A stretch of DNA of 64,000 bases from Sphingomonas turrisvirgatae (lineage in GTDB: Bacteria > Pseudomonadota > Alphaproteobacteria > Sphingomonadales > Sphingomonadaceae). How positions within the stretch are numbered: position 1 is the stretch's first letter; the number at the start of each line of letters is the position of its first letter. The DNA is taken from positions 107,027-171,026 of the forward strand of contig NZ_MDDS01000068.1 in the NCBI RefSeq assembly GCF_001721295.1, read 5' to 3'. Below the pieces are notes generated by a model. The model saw nothing but the letters and a program-made list of their open reading frames with translations. It had not been told where the DNA came from and made no database searches. Shown here piece after piece: positions 26,725 to 35,796 of the stretch. The translations under genes and the position numbers were made by a program.

Positions 26725-27557
26725 TGCCGAACCCGTCCCAGCACTTCGTCGATGGCGATTAGCGACAGCAGCGCGATGGCGAACAGCGTGACGCCCGCCA
26801 GATCATGCACCACGCCCTGGCCCCAGGCATCGCCGAACGTCACGATAACGCCGGCGATCAACAGAATGCGCAGCAGGTTCGCCAGCAGGGCGATGGGCAC
26901 CGCGAACACCGCCAGTTGCAGAATCTGGCGCCAGTCGCCGCGATGCCGCAGATAGGCATAGAGCACCATGCAGATCGTCAGGGTGAACACCGTGTTCAGT
27001 CCGGCGCAGGCTTCGGCGAGCTGCAGCTCATATTGGTTGACGTAGAACATCGGCGTGGCGATCGCTGCGTCCATGCCGCCCAGGCTGAGCAGGTCGACAG
27101 CAAGCCGTCCTGTTCCGGCGATGATGCCATCGCTGATCGGCGCGACCAGCGCGAGCGGGGGAGGCGCCATGCACGCCAGCAGCGCCAGCGGGATCGCCGC
27201 GCGGGCGACGCCGGCCGTGCCATAGCGTTCGTGCACCAGCACTAGCCCGGCGGCGCAGGTCGCGATCCAGCCGAGCCAGGCGATTCCGGTGATCCGGCCC
27301 AGCAGATAGATCGCGATGACCGGCACGAGCAATGCGAGCGTCCCGGCGAGCCGCGCCTGCCGCGGCGCGGCACCCCGAAGTGAGTCCCACAACAGCCAGC
27401 ATCCGCCGCCGAGGATGAACAGGAGATGCGCTCCGTTGCCGAATGTCCAGGCATCGTGCGCGACTGCGGCGAATGCCGGCGCGGCAAAGAGCAGGACGGC
27501 CAGTACGAGCGGCGCCGTGCTGGAAATGTTCGCCGGGCGTGTTAGCGATCGGGACAT
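26721..27557 (-). CDS. xrtV: exosortase, XrtV type
   Basis: This 278-residue protein has about eight membrane helices and the exosortase catalytic set: Cys184 in AEACAGLNT, Arg230 in NLLRILLIAG and His251 in VVHDLAGVT. Exosortases cleave PEP-CTERM tails and attach or release the protein at the envelope. I preferred the ATG at 27557 to a GTG at 27587. The XrtV subtype is inferred from the sphingomonad context and the nearby accessory protein at 30116. Its likely substrate is encoded at 29299. Confidence 0.87.
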   Translation of the reverse strand: MSRSLTRPANISSTAPLVLAVLLFAAPAFAAVAHDAWTFGNGAHLLFILGGGCWLLWDSLRGAAPRQARLAGTLALLVPVIAIYLLGRITGIAWLGWIATCAAGLVLVHERYGTAGVARAAIPLALLACMAPPPLALVAPISDGIIAGTGRLAVDLLSLGGMDAAIATPMFYVNQYELQLAEACAGLNTVFTLTICMVLYAYLRHRGDWRQILQLAVFAVPIALLANLLRILLIAGVIVTFGDAWGQGVVHDLAGVTLFAIALLSLIAIDEVLGRVRQ

Positions 27558-27697
27558 TGATCCAAAAGGGGATGCGGTCGGCGCCACACAGGGATCGATA
27601 TTCGATTTGAGGGTATTTGCAAAGTCAGACCCGGTCTATCATGAGATGGTAAACAGAATACGCGGCCAGCCGCGTGCATGCGTACGAGGAGGCCTCC

Positions 27698-28654
27698 ATG
27701 ACGGAGCAAGCGCAATCGGCGGCGACGCCGCAAGAGTCCGGGGGCAATCGCCCTTGGCTGATCATTTCGCTCGTCGCGCTCCCGCTGATCCTGATCATGG
27801 GGTTTCTCTCGGCCCAGACCTACATTCAGGACGGCGTCCCCGTTTGGCTCGCGGATTGGCAATTTGGCCGCTTCGGTCAGTCGCTGCCGATCTTCAACAT
27901 CGCGATCTTCGTTGCGGTGGCGACCCTGGTGGGAATCCTGATCGACCTGCTGGTTCGCCTGATCCGCCGCGAGGCTGATGCCGATCGCAAGACCGCATCC
28001 GTTTCGGCACAGGCTCAGGCGCACGACGCGGAAAGGCAGGAGGCGCTGTCCGCGATCCTGTCGGCGGGACGGTTCGCACGACTGCTGCGGATCGTCGGTG
28101 CCACGGTGATGGTCATGGCGGTAACGATTGCGGTCTGGGCACTGCTGCTGCCGCGCGGCGCGGAAGCCGTTGTTTTCGGGACCGCGCCAAATGCGGCGAC
28201 GCGCGTCATCCAGGGGCGACCGGACGGCCGACTCATGGTGACGACCGTCAACGATGTCCTGCTGTACCGCGAAAGTGCCTTCTTCGTGCCGGTGATCGAT
28301 CCAGCGGAGCCGCGCATGATTCGGCGCTTCGTCGAATTCGTGCCGGACGGCAGCTGGAACGGCAGCGCGGTGCCGCAAGTCGACATGTCGCAGCCGCTTC
28401 GCGCCTATCGTATCGCGCTGCCCGCGTTCATGCCGACACTCTATGCCGGCAATGGCTACACGCTTGCCAAACCCTATGAGGTGCTGACGAACCGGCCGAT
28501 CTCGATCCAGCTGCCCTATTATATCACGGCGGTTCAACTCGCGTTGATTGCCCTCGTCTTCCTCGTCGCTGCCTGGATCCAGCACCGGCATCTCAAGCGT
28601 CTGGAAGCGAAGGAGAAAAGGCGCGTCGGGGCTCCGGCTGAAGCGGGCATTTAG
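27698..28654 (+). CDS. conserved-looking membrane protein of unknown function
   Basis: This 318-residue protein is preceded by a strong ribosome site (GAGGAGG) and the ATG at 27698. Three hydrophobic segments (about 20-40, 60-83, 125-145) and one near the C-terminus (about 275-298) enclose a soluble, probably periplasmic, domain of about 130 residues. I do not recognise the fold. It is divergent from xrtV and upstream of the retropepsin gene, so a role in the exosortase system is possible but unproven. Confidence 0.7.
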   Translation: MTEQAQSAATPQESGGNRPWLIISLVALPLILIMGFLSAQTYIQDGVPVWLADWQFGRFGQSLPIFNIAIFVAVATLVGILIDLLVRLIRREADADRKTASVSAQAQAHDAERQEALSAILSAGRFARLLRIVGATVMVMAVTIAVWALLLPRGAEAVVFGTAPNAATRVIQGRPDGRLMVTTVNDVLLYRESAFFVPVIDPAEPRMIRRFVEFVPDGSWNGSAVPQVDMSQPLRAYRIALPAFMPTLYAGNGYTLAKPYEVLTNRPISIQLPYYITAVQLALIALVFLVAAWIQHRHLKRLEAKEKRRVGAPAEAGI

Positions 28655-28717
28655 GTTTACGCAGCGTCAAGCATACCGGCAAAGTCGATCTTAAACCGCA
28701 GGCGCTAGCCATGGCGC

Positions 28718-29248
28718 ATGCTTCGCGAGAGCCTCTCCCTGCTGATGGTGCCGATTGCTGCCGCGTTGCCGTTCGCGGTGCAGGCTCGCCTCGACACGCC
28801 GCCCGCGCTGCATAGGGACGCGACCGCCGCCAACGCGTTGTTGGCGGCCGAGCGGCCTGAACTGCAAACGACGGATGCGGCGGGGAGGCGCCATCGAGTG
28901 CAGCGTTCACGCGACGGCATGTTCTATGTAACCGCGCAGATCAACGGCACGCCGATTCGGTTCCTGGTCGATACCGGCGCCAGTATCGTCATCCTGTCGA
29001 GCAAGGACGCACGCGCCGCCGGCATTTCCGCTGGCGGGATTGGCTATGACGAACATGTGCGGACGGTAGCGGGTCAGGCCCGTGTGGCGCGCGTGGCGAT
29101 CGACGAACTCAAGGTCGCTGGGCGTCAACTCGACGGCGTGGAAGCGGCCATTGTCGAAGACGGCGTCGGCGTTTCGTTGCTCGGGCACAACGCCCTTGCC
29201 AAGTTCGACACGCTGTCGATCGAGGGCGATCAACTCACCCTTCGCTAA
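28718..29248 (+). CDS. retropepsin-like aspartic protease (TIGR02281-type)
   Basis: 176 residues with an N-terminal signal-like segment (LSLLMVPIAAALPFAVQA). A single pepsin-like half holds the catalytic motif FLVDTGASIVILS (Asp85) and a later LLGHNALAKFD flap/psi-loop segment. Such proteins dimerise like retroviral proteases and act in the periplasm. It converges on the PEP-CTERM gene 50 bases away. Trimming of an envelope protein is a possible role, inferred only from location. Confidence 0.85.
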   Translation: MLRESLSLLMVPIAAALPFAVQARLDTPPALHRDATAANALLAAERPELQTTDAAGRRHRVQRSRDGMFYVTAQINGTPIRFLVDTGASIVILSSKDARAAGISAGGIGYDEHVRTVAGQARVARVAIDELKVAGRQLDGVEAAIVEDGVGVSLLGHNALAKFDTLSIEGDQLTLR

Positions 29249-29298
29249 GGCGATTTCGTACGCCGATGCCCGGTCGCTTTTCGTCGACAGGCTATCGG

Positions 29299-30033
29299 TC
29301 AGGCGTGCGCGAGTGATCCATCGACGGTAACCGGCTTGCGCCTCCGCAGTGCGCCGCCGATGATCGCGATGCCCACGATCATGATCAGCCACGTCGCCGG
29401 CTCAGGTACCGGCGTGGTCGGTGTACCTGGATTTGTCGGCGTGCCTGGATCGCCTGGCGTCCCCGTGCCCGGGTTGCCCGTGCCTGGATCGCCCGTACCG
29501 GGATTACCCGTACCGGGATCATTGGGGTTTGTCGGCGGGTTGGCGGATGCGCCCGGCGCGCCAGCTGGACCACCGCCTGGCAAACCGGCACCGGGACCAA
29601 AGTCCGTGCTACCGCCGCCCGGGGCGGACGTGCCCGGGGCGAAGCCTGCGGGAACTGTGCCAAGATCTGTCGCAATCGACGGCGGCACTGCGCCGGTGGC
29701 GTCCGCCGTTTCGACGGGCCCGCCCAGGCCATCGTCGATCGCGCCCGGTTGCTGCGCGCCGGGCTGCTGCACGCCCGGCGTACGCGGCGTGATATTGCGG
29801 TTGCCGGCGAACGGCCGGCGAGTGCCGGGGACGAAGCCGCCGGCGCCGCCCTGCGCCGAGCCCGGAGTGATGGAAGCCAGCTCTTCCGGCGTCTGCGCGC
29901 CAGCGGCGATGATCGATGGCGGGTTGAACAATCCTGCGGTCTGGCTGAACGCCAGCGCCACCAGCGCACCCAGCAAACTGAGTACGAAGAGGATGCGCAT
30001 CTGAAGGCGATGTTCGCTGGCCGAAGCGGCCAT
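29299..30033 (-). CDS. PEP-CTERM sorted surface protein with Gly/Pro/Thr-rich repeats
   Basis: 244 residues. A signal or anchor helix (LFVLSLLGALVALAFS) opens the protein, and a low-complexity stretch of Gly-Pro-Thr repeats follows. It ends in a PEP-CTERM tail: PVPEPATWLIMIVGIAIIGG then ALRRRKP. The VPEP motif, hydrophobic helix and basic tail are what an exosortase recognises, so this is the probable XrtV substrate. The start at 30033 has GGGAGAAG upstream; the longer open frame to 30084 lacks one. The protein has no enzymatic domain and looks like a spacer or matrix component. Confidence 0.85.
   Translation of the reverse strand: MAASASEHRLQMRILFVLSLLGALVALAFSQTAGLFNPPSIIAAGAQTPEELASITPGSAQGGAGGFVPGTRRPFAGNRNITPRTPGVQQPGAQQPGAIDDGLGGPVETADATGAVPPSIATDLGTVPAGFAPGTSAPGGGSTDFGPGAGLPGGGPAGAPGASANPPTNPNDPGTGNPGTGDPGTGNPGTGTPGDPGTPTNPGTPTTPVPEPATWLIMIVGIAIIGGALRRRKPVTVDGSLAHA
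29462..29521. repeat. four 15-bp tandem repeats inside the PEP-CTERM gene
   Basis: Four units of exactly 15 bp (consensus CCCGTACCGGGATNN on the plus strand) lie head to tail. They encode five-residue Pro-Gly-Thr-Gly-Asn/Asp units on the minus strand. Imperfect units continue on both sides. In-frame length change by slippage is expected between strains. Confidence 0.85.
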
Positions 30034-30115
30034 ATTCTTCTCCCGTCGAAGCGTAAGCTTACCGGAAGCGTAACCGTTCAGCAAGGCGGAGCGTTCCGAA
30101 ACGGGGTTAACTCGC

Positions 30116-30364
30116 TCACGCTTTGCTGTCGGGAAAACGCGGTCTCAACACGAGCGCGACATAGCCGATCGTCAGCACGAGGAGGACGCCACCCCATATT
30201 TCATGGCCGTGATTACCCAGTTGATTGGCGATCAGGCAGCCCAGCGCCGGCGGCAGATAAGCGATCATCCGATCGCGCAGTTCGGGCTGCGCCGACCGGA
30301 TGAGGAACAGCAAAGCGACAGCGCTGAACAGTGCGACGCTCAGCCAATCGAATGCCGTGTTCAC
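30116..30364 (-). CDS. small membrane protein, XrtV sorting system accessory type
   Basis: 82 residues with three hydrophobic segments (FDWLSVALFSAVALLFLIR; YLPPALGCLIANQL; WGGVLLVLTIGYVALVL). A GTG start at 30362-30364 overlaps the upstream glycosyltransferase stop by 4 bases, so the gene is cotranslated with it. Small proteins of this size and layout accompany XrtV exosortases in sphingomonads. I assign it to that group from size, topology and location, not from a catalytic motif. Confidence 0.65.
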   Translation of the reverse strand: MNTAFDWLSVALFSAVALLFLIRSAQPELRDRMIAYLPPALGCLIANQLGNHGHEIWGGVLLVLTIGYVALVLRPRFPDSKA

Positions 30365-31377
30365 CCTGCGCTCCGGTTTTTGTCCCAATCCGTCAGTAGC
30401 TTGCGCAAATACGCCATCATTGCCGAAGCATCACGAGTCGCAACCTGCGGCGTGCGCGTGCGCCATTCCGCGATGGCGGCCTCGAACTCGTCTTGGTCGT
30501 CCACCGCGATCGCCAGACCTCGCTCGTGAAAGGCTTCGGCGATTTCCTCCTGGTGATCGTCATAATGTTCGCCGCGCGCGAAACGCCGCGGAACGGCGAT
30601 GGTGCGACAACCGTTCTGCGCCGCGGTCACGAGCGATCCCGTCCCACCGTGACACACGACAAAGTCGGCGCGGCGCAGAATGTCCTTCACTTCGTCGAAG
30701 CCCAGCGACTCGACCGTTTCGATGGTGTCGGACCTTCGGCCGCCCTCGCCGCATTGTGCGATGATCCGCTCGGGCAGCAGGCCCTTGTGCTTGGCCGTCT
30801 CGACCATCTCGATCAGCCGGTCGAACGGCAGTGTCGCGCCGACCGTGGCGAACAGCAGCGGCTCCTTGGGCGGCGGCGTGTCGGGCAGCAGCTTGAGCGA
30901 GTCGAACACCAGCGCATCGCACCATGCCCGGCCGGCGGCCCGCGACTGCGAGATGCGGATATGCGCGAACGGTCCGGCGAGCCGCGCGAAGGCCGACGGG
31001 CGGTGCACCCGCGCCATCGAATCGATCAGCACAATCTTCGCGCCCAGCAGCCGCGCCCACAGCACGGTGAAGAACATCGCGCCAGCACCGGTGGTGATCA
31101 CCACCTGCGGCCGCCGCCTGAACACACTGCGCGCCGACTGGAAGAAGTTGGCGAGGCCTGCCGCCGCCATCTTGAATGGCGCACCCAGTTTCGCCTGTCC
31201 CAGCGCGACATGCGCCACGAAATCGACTGCATGCGTTTTGCGCAGAGCGCGGCCGAGGGCGGTATCTTCACTCAGGAAATAATGGTCATGCTCGCTCCAC
31301 AACGGCTCGAGATCGAGCAGCTGACGCACATGACCGCCGCCCGATCCCGCCAGACAGATGCGCAGCCGGCCGACCAT
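30361..31377 (-). CDS. gelK: GelK/SpsK-type glucuronosyltransferase (fused PssD-PssE)
   Basis: This 338-residue protein fuses an Alg14-like N-terminal half (LRICLAGSGGGHVRQLLDLE; VITTGAGAMFFTVLWARL) to an Alg13/GT28-like C-terminal half (LLFATVGATLPFDRLIEMVE; FVVCHGGTGSLVTAAQNG). This is the layout of sphingan GelK/SpsK enzymes, which add beta-1,4 glucuronate to the lipid-linked glucose in gellan-type polymers. The ATG at 31377 overlaps the rmlB stop by 4 bases. Finding it between rmlB and an exosortase accessory gene ties the rhamnose and glucuronate supply to the same polymer. Exact acceptor specificity is inferred. Confidence 0.85.
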   Translation of the reverse strand: MVGRLRICLAGSGGGHVRQLLDLEPLWSEHDHYFLSEDTALGRALRKTHAVDFVAHVALGQAKLGAPFKMAAAGLANFFQSARSVFRRRPQVVITTGAGAMFFTVLWARLLGAKIVLIDSMARVHRPSAFARLAGPFAHIRISQSRAAGRAWCDALVFDSLKLLPDTPPPKEPLLFATVGATLPFDRLIEMVETAKHKGLLPERIIAQCGEGGRRSDTIETVESLGFDEVKDILRRADFVVCHGGTGSLVTAAQNGCRTIAVPRRFARGEHYDDHQEEIAEAFHERGLAIAVDDQDEFEAAIAEWRTRTPQVATRDASAMMAYLRKLLTDWDKNRSAG

Positions 31378-32444
31378 CAGATCAGGGCCGAGCGCGCGAT
31401 CAGCGGTCGCCACCAGGCATCGTGATCGAGATACCAGCGCAGCGTGCTGGCGAACCCCTGCGGGAAATCGCGCGTGGGTTCGTAGCCCAGTTCGCCGCGA
31501 ATCTTCGTCTCGTCGATCGCATAGCGGCGGTCATGCCCCTTGCGGTCGGTGACGAAGGTCTTGAGGCGCTCTGTCGGCTCGCCCTTCGCCGCCGGCGCAT
31601 CGGGGAAGCGCGCGGCGAGGCTCGCATCCTCGGCAAAGGCACGATCGACGGTGCGGCAGATTTCGCCGATCACCTCGAGGTTTGGCAGCTCCTGGCCGCC
31701 GCCGACATTATAGGTTTCGCCGATCCGCCCCGACTGCAGCACCAGTTCGATGCCGTGGCAATGATCCTCGACATGTAGCCAGTCGCGCACATTCATCCCA
31801 TCACCATAGATCGGCAGCGCCCGCCCGTGCAGCGCGTTCAGCAGGAACAGCGGGATCAGCTTCTCGGGAAACTGGAAGGGGCCGTAATTGTTCGAACAAT
31901 TGCTGGTCGTCGTCTGCAGGCCATAAGTGTGGTGATAGGCGCGGACGAGATGGTCCGACCCCGCTTTCGACGCCGAATAGGGCGAGTTGGGGGCATATTG
32001 CGTTGTCTCGGCAAAGGCTGGATCGCTGGGGCCAAGTGAGCCATAGACTTCATCGGTCGAGACATGGTGGAAACGGTGCGGCTTGCCGGTGCCGGCGTCG
32101 AGCCACACCTTGCGCCCCGCCTTCAGCATCGAATGCGTGCCGACGACATTGGTCTCGATGAACGCGTCCGGGCCGGTGATCGACCGATCGACATGGCTTT
32201 CGGCCGCGAAATGCACGATCGTGTCGATGTTGCGCTCGGCGAGCAGTTTCTCGGCAAGGTCGGTGTCGCGAATGTCGCCTTCGACCAGATCGACGCCCTC
32301 CAGTCCGTCAAGATTGGCGCGATTGCCGGCATAGGTCAGTGCGTCCAGCACGGTGATGCCGTCCTGCGGATGCCGCGCGCGCCAGTAATGGACGAAGTTC
32401 GCCCCGATGAACCCGGCGCCGCCGGTGACGAGAATTTCAGCCAT
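31377..32444 (-). CDS. rmlB: dTDP-glucose 4,6-dehydratase
   Basis: 355 residues, standard RmlB length. The Rossmann motif GGAGFIGAN lies at 8-16, followed by DALTYAGNRANL, the catalytic STDEVYGSLG with Asp-Glu, and YSASKAGSDHLVRAY with Tyr-x3-Lys. CSNNYGPFQFPEKLIPL is diagnostic for the family. It converts dTDP-glucose to the 4-keto-6-deoxy intermediate of dTDP-L-rhamnose. It overlaps rmlD by 8 bases in the order rmlA-C-D-B, which is the minus-strand operon order here. Confidence 0.96.
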   Translation of the reverse strand: MAEILVTGGAGFIGANFVHYWRARHPQDGITVLDALTYAGNRANLDGLEGVDLVEGDIRDTDLAEKLLAERNIDTIVHFAAESHVDRSITGPDAFIETNVVGTHSMLKAGRKVWLDAGTGKPHRFHHVSTDEVYGSLGPSDPAFAETTQYAPNSPYSASKAGSDHLVRAYHHTYGLQTTTSNCSNNYGPFQFPEKLIPLFLLNALHGRALPIYGDGMNVRDWLHVEDHCHGIELVLQSGRIGETYNVGGGQELPNLEVIGEICRTVDRAFAEDASLAARFPDAPAAKGEPTERLKTFVTDRKGHDRRYAIDETKIRGELGYEPTRDFPQGFASTLRWYLDHDAWWRPLIARSALI

Positions 32445-33294
32445 GTTCGCTCAGTTCCTTAAGGGTCGTGCGCAGCGCGACGCGCCAGTGCGGTGCCTGC
32501 CAGCCGAGCCGATCCCAGCTGCTCTGTTTGTCGAGCACCGAGAAGGCCGGCCGCCGCGCAGGCGTCGGGAAATCCGTGGTCGGAATGGGGATGACCGGCA
32601 CCGCGCGATCGAGCAGCCCGATCGCCAGCGCTTCTTCCTGGATCGCGACGGCGAAATCATACCAGCTGGCGACGCCGCTGTCGGTATATTGGAACGTGCC
32701 GCGCACGCCCTGTCCCCCAAGCGCCCAAAGCGCGGCGGCGAGACCATCGACGCGGGTCGGCGTGCCGATCTGGTCGGCGACGACCCGCACCTCGTCTCGC
32801 TCGCGCATCAGGCGCAGCATGGTGCGGACGAAATTGCCACCGCTGGCCCCGTAGACCCAGGCGGTGCGCACGATCAGCGCGTCGGCGCCGGCCGCCTGCT
32901 CGCCGGCCAGCTTGGTGCGGCCATAGGCGCCGAGCGGCGCGGTAGGCGCGTCGGGCGCATAGGGCACGCCGCTCCGCCCATCGAACACAAAGTCGGTCGA
33001 GACATGCACCAGTTGCGCGCCATGCCGGCGCGCTGCGCCCGCCAGCACCGCCACCGCCGTGCCATTGATCCGGAGCGCCTCGGCCTCTTCGCTCTCGGCC
33101 TTATCGACCGCGGTGTAGGCGGCGGCGTTGAACAGCAGGTCGGGCCTGGCCGCCGCGACAGCCGCATCGACCGCTGCGGCATCGCCGATATCCAGCGCGG
33201 CGCGGTCATGGCCGATCACCTGAGCGCCGGCCGGGGCGACCGCCGCCAGCGCGCGGCCGAGCTGGCCCCCGCTACCGACGATCAATGCCTTCAC
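32437..33294 (-). CDS. rmlD: dTDP-4-dehydrorhamnose reductase
   Basis: The 285-residue enzyme starts at GTG ([16 protein letters not shown]). It shows the NADPH-binding GSGGQLG, AAYTAVDKAE, VSTDFVFDG, Tyr-x3-Lys in YGRTKLAGE, and RTAWVYGASGGNFV, all typical RmlD signatures. It carries out the last step to dTDP-L-rhamnose. The GTG overlaps the rmlC stop by 4 bases. An open frame upstream to 33402 lies inside rmlC and is ignored. Confidence 0.95.
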   Translation of the reverse strand: MKALIVGSGGQLGRALAAVAPAGAQVIGHDRAALDIGDAAAVDAAVAAARPDLLFNAAAYTAVDKAESEEAEALRINGTAVAVLAGAARRHGAQLVHVSTDFVFDGRSGVPYAPDAPTAPLGAYGRTKLAGEQAAGADALIVRTAWVYGASGGNFVRTMLRLMRERDEVRVVADQIGTPTRVDGLAAALWALGGQGVRGTFQYTDSGVASWYDFAVAIQEEALAIGLLDRAVPVIPIPTTDFPTPARRPAFSVLDKQSSWDRLGWQAPHWRVALRTTLKELSEHG

Positions 33295-33836
33295 GCGAAC
33301 CCCTCGATCTCGCGCAGCGACGTTCCGTCCTGATCCTTGGCAGAAAGCTGGAAGGTGCCGACATGGTCGGGCCATTCGATCCCGACATCGGGATCGTTCC
33401 ACATCAGGCAGTGCTCGCTCGCCGCATCATACAGCGCAGTGCACTTGTAGAGGAAGTCGGTCCCGTCCTCGAGCGTCACGAACCCGTGCGCAAAGCCCGG
33501 CGGCACCCAGAACATGCGGTTGTTCGCCGCCGACAGCTCGATCCCGACCCATTTGCCGAAATGCGGCGAGGATCGCCGCAGGTCCACCGCGACATCGAAC
33601 ACCGCGCCGTTGGCCACGCGCACCAGCTTGCCCTGCGCATTGGGGTTCTGAAAATGCAGGCCGCGCAGCACGCCCTTTGCCGAGCGGCTGTGATTGTCCT
33701 GCACGAAGTCGAGATCGAGGCCCGCCGCCTTGAACGTCTTCGCGTTCCAGCTTTCCATGAAGAAACCGCGCTCGTCGCCGAATACGCGCGGTTCGAGGAT
33801 CAGCGGGCCGGGGATGGCGGTCTCGATGACGTTCAC
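33291..33836 (-). CDS. rmlC: dTDP-4-dehydrorhamnose 3,5-epimerase
   Basis: 181-residue cupin-fold enzyme with [30 protein letters not shown] (catalytic His), [12 protein letters not shown], and [13 protein letters not shown]. It epimerises C3 and C5 of the 4-keto intermediate. The GTG start overlaps the rmlA stop by 4 bases. Length and all active-site motifs are normal. Confidence 0.95.
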   Translation of the reverse strand: MNVIETAIPGPLILEPRVFGDERGFFMESWNAKTFKAAGLDLDFVQDNHSRSAKGVLRGLHFQNPNAQGKLVRVANGAVFDVAVDLRRSSPHFGKWVGIELSAANNRMFWVPPGFAHGFVTLEDGTDFLYKCTALYDAASEHCLMWNDPDVGIEWPDHVGTFQLSAKDQDGTSLREIEGFA

Positions 33837-34723
33837 GCGATCACCTTGCCGTCCAGCAGGCCGAGCAGATATCCACCATAGCCGCTCTTGCGCAGCGGCG
33901 CGGCGATCGCCTCGAGCCGTGCATCGTCGATAAAACCTTGTCGCCAGGCGATTTCCTCGGGGCAGCAGATCTTCAGGCCCTGCCGCTCCTCAGTAATGCG
34001 CACGAAGGTCGCCGCATCGAGCAGCGAATTGTGCGTGCCGGTGTCGAGCCACGCGAAACCGCGCCCCATCAGCTCGACCGACAGCTCACCGGCTTCGAGA
34101 TACAGCCGGTTGAGATCGGTAATCTCGAGCTCGCCGCGCGGCGATGGCTTGAGGTCGCGCGCCAGTTCGACCGCCTTGCCGTCATAAAAATAGAGGCCGG
34201 TAACAGCGTAGTTCGACTTGGGCTCAGCCGGCTTCTCCTCGATCGTCTCGGCGCGGCCCTGCGCATCGAACGAGACAACGCCATAGGCCTTGGGATCGCT
34301 GACGTAATAGCCGAACACAGTCGCGCCGGATGTGCGCGCCGCCGCACTGCCCAACAGGTCGGGCAGGCCGTGGCCATAGAAGATGTTGTCGCCCAGCACG
34401 AGCGCGGACGGCCGGTCGCCGACGAAATCGGCGGCGATGTGATAGGCCTGGGCCAGGCCCGCCGCTTCGGGCTGCACGGCATAGACGAGGTCAACGCCGA
34501 AATCCGACCCGTCGCCCAGGACGCGCCGGAACGCCTCCTGATCCTGCGGCGTGGTGATGATCATAATTTCGCGAATACCCGCCATCATCAGCACCGACAG
34601 CGGATAGTAGATCATCGGCTTGTCATAGACGGGCATCAACTGTTTCGAGACGCCCTTGGTCAGGGGATACAGACGTGTGCCAGAGCCGCCTGCGAGAATA
34701 ATTCCTTTTCTTGGCACGTGCAT
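33833..34723 (-). CDS. rmlA: glucose-1-phosphate thymidylyltransferase
   Basis: 296 residues from the ATG at 34721-34723, with ribosome site AGGAG. It has the nucleotidyltransferase signature [36 protein letters not shown], and [10 protein letters not shown]. It makes dTDP-glucose from glucose-1-phosphate and dTTP and is feedback-controlled by dTDP-rhamnose in this family. First gene of the rmlACDB operon. An IS481-family element begins 57 bases upstream, so the native promoter may have been displaced. Confidence 0.96.
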   Translation of the reverse strand: MHVPRKGIILAGGSGTRLYPLTKGVSKQLMPVYDKPMIYYPLSVLMMAGIREIMIITTPQDQEAFRRVLGDGSDFGVDLVYAVQPEAAGLAQAYHIAADFVGDRPSALVLGDNIFYGHGLPDLLGSAAARTSGATVFGYYVSDPKAYGVVSFDAQGRAETIEEKPAEPKSNYAVTGLYFYDGKAVELARDLKPSPRGELEITDLNRLYLEAGELSVELMGRGFAWLDTGTHNSLLDAATFVRITEERQGLKICCPEEIAWRQGFIDDARLEAIAAPLRKSGYGGYLLGLLDGKVIA

Positions 34724-34774
34724 CTCCTGATGTTGCAGCGCAGCGCTAGACGAATTTGCGCTCTGTGGAAATGC

Positions 34775-34780
34775 CCTAGG
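34775..34780. repeat. left target-site duplication of the IS481-family element
   Basis: CCTAGG abuts the left inverted repeat and matches the right flank CCTAGC at five of six positions. It fits the NCTAGN target known for IS481. Confidence 0.7.
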
Positions 34781-35791
34781 TGTTTGATCCCAGGGTTTGA
34801 TGGTGCGATCCTTTCGTTGGAATGGAAGGAAGCCGTATGGGACAGGTACGTCATGGGTGCGCCACGACCACGCACGCCGTCCGAGCAGCAATACAGCGAT
34901 CGCAAGCTTCGCTCGCGACGCTGAGCCGTGAGCTGGGGATCAACCCGAAGACTGTGGCGAAGTGGCGTAAAAGGGCGACGGTCGAGGATTTAAAGACCGG
35001 GCCGAAGGCCCCTCATTCAACGACCTTGTCCCAAGCGGAGGAGGCGATGGTAGTGGCGTTCCGACGGCATACGCTGCTGCCGCTCGACGACTGCCTCTAT
35101 GCGTTGCAGCCATCGATCCCTCATCTGACCCGGTCAGCGCTGCATCGTTGCCTCCAGCGGCACGGCATCTCCCGCCTGCCGGATATCGAGGGCGAAAAAC
35201 CGAAGCGCCAGCGCTTCAAGCGTTATCCCATCGGCTTCTTTCACATCGATATCGCCGAGGTGCAGACCGCCGAAGGCAAACTGTACCTGTTCGTCGGCAT
35301 CGACCGCACCAGCAAGTTCGCGGTCACCCAGCTGGTCGACAAGGCTGACAGGCGAACGGCTTGGGAGTTCCTCGAGCACCTGCTGAAAGCCGTACCCTAC
35401 CGCATCCACACCATTCTGACGGACAATGGCATTCAGTTCGCCGAGCAGCCCCGTAACCGAAACACCGCCTGGTCCCGCCAAATGCGCTTCGACATGATCT
35501 GCGAGGCCAACGACATCGAGCACCGGCTCACCAAACCGAACCACCCATGGACCAACGGTCAGGTCGAGCGGATGAACCGGACCATCAAGGAGGCGACGGT
35601 CAAACGTTTTCACTACGAGAGCCACGACCAGCTAAGGACGCACCTCGACGACTTCATGGCCGCCTACAATTTCGCTCGCCGGCTCAAGACCCTCAGCGGC
35701 CTCACCCCCTACGAATACATTGCCAAGATCTGGACGTCTGAGCCAGACCGGTTCATCGTCGACCCGATCCACCAGATGCCGGGACTAAACA
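34781..35791 (+). mobile_element. complete IS481-family insertion sequence, 1011 bp
   Basis: Ends are imperfect inverted repeats: TGTTTGATCCC at the left and TGTTTAGTCCC (read inward) at the right. The element is flanked by near-identical 6-bp NCTAGN duplications and holds one intact transposase gene. The target preference matches IS481 of Bordetella. It lies between rmlA and the DUF1800 gene. Intact ends and gene suggest a recent insertion, and any outward promoter would affect both neighbours. Confidence 0.88.
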
Positions 35792-35796
35792 CCTAG
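34837..35796 (+). CDS. IS481-family transposase
   Basis: 319 residues: N-terminal helix-turn-helix ([20 protein letters not shown]) and an RNase H-like core. The DDE triad is in FFHIDIAE (about 138), LTDNGIQF (about 195) and [13 protein letters not shown] (about 244). The start MGQVRHG is the usual one for this family; the frame is open 15 bases further upstream. The stop TAG at 35794-35796 falls in the duplicated target sequence outside the right inverted repeat, so it was supplied by the insertion site. Confidence 0.93.
   Translation: MGQVRHGCATTTHAVRAAIQRSQASLATLSRELGINPKTVAKWRKRATVEDLKTGPKAPHSTTLSQAEEAMVVAFRRHTLLPLDDCLYALQPSIPHLTRSALHRCLQRHGISRLPDIEGEKPKRQRFKRYPIGFFHIDIAEVQTAEGKLYLFVGIDRTSKFAVTQLVDKADRRTAWEFLEHLLKAVPYRIHTILTDNGIQFAEQPRNRNTAWSRQMRFDMICEANDIEHRLTKPNHPWTNGQVERMNRTIKEATVKRFHYESHDQLRTHLDDFMAAYNFARRLKTLSGLTPYEYIAKIWTSEPDRFIVDPIHQMPGLNT

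Noticed and set aside
29462..29521. 15-bp direct repeats as a possible CRISPR array
   Set aside because: There are no spacers; the repeats abut and encode an in-frame Pro-Gly-Thr array in a PEP-CTERM protein.
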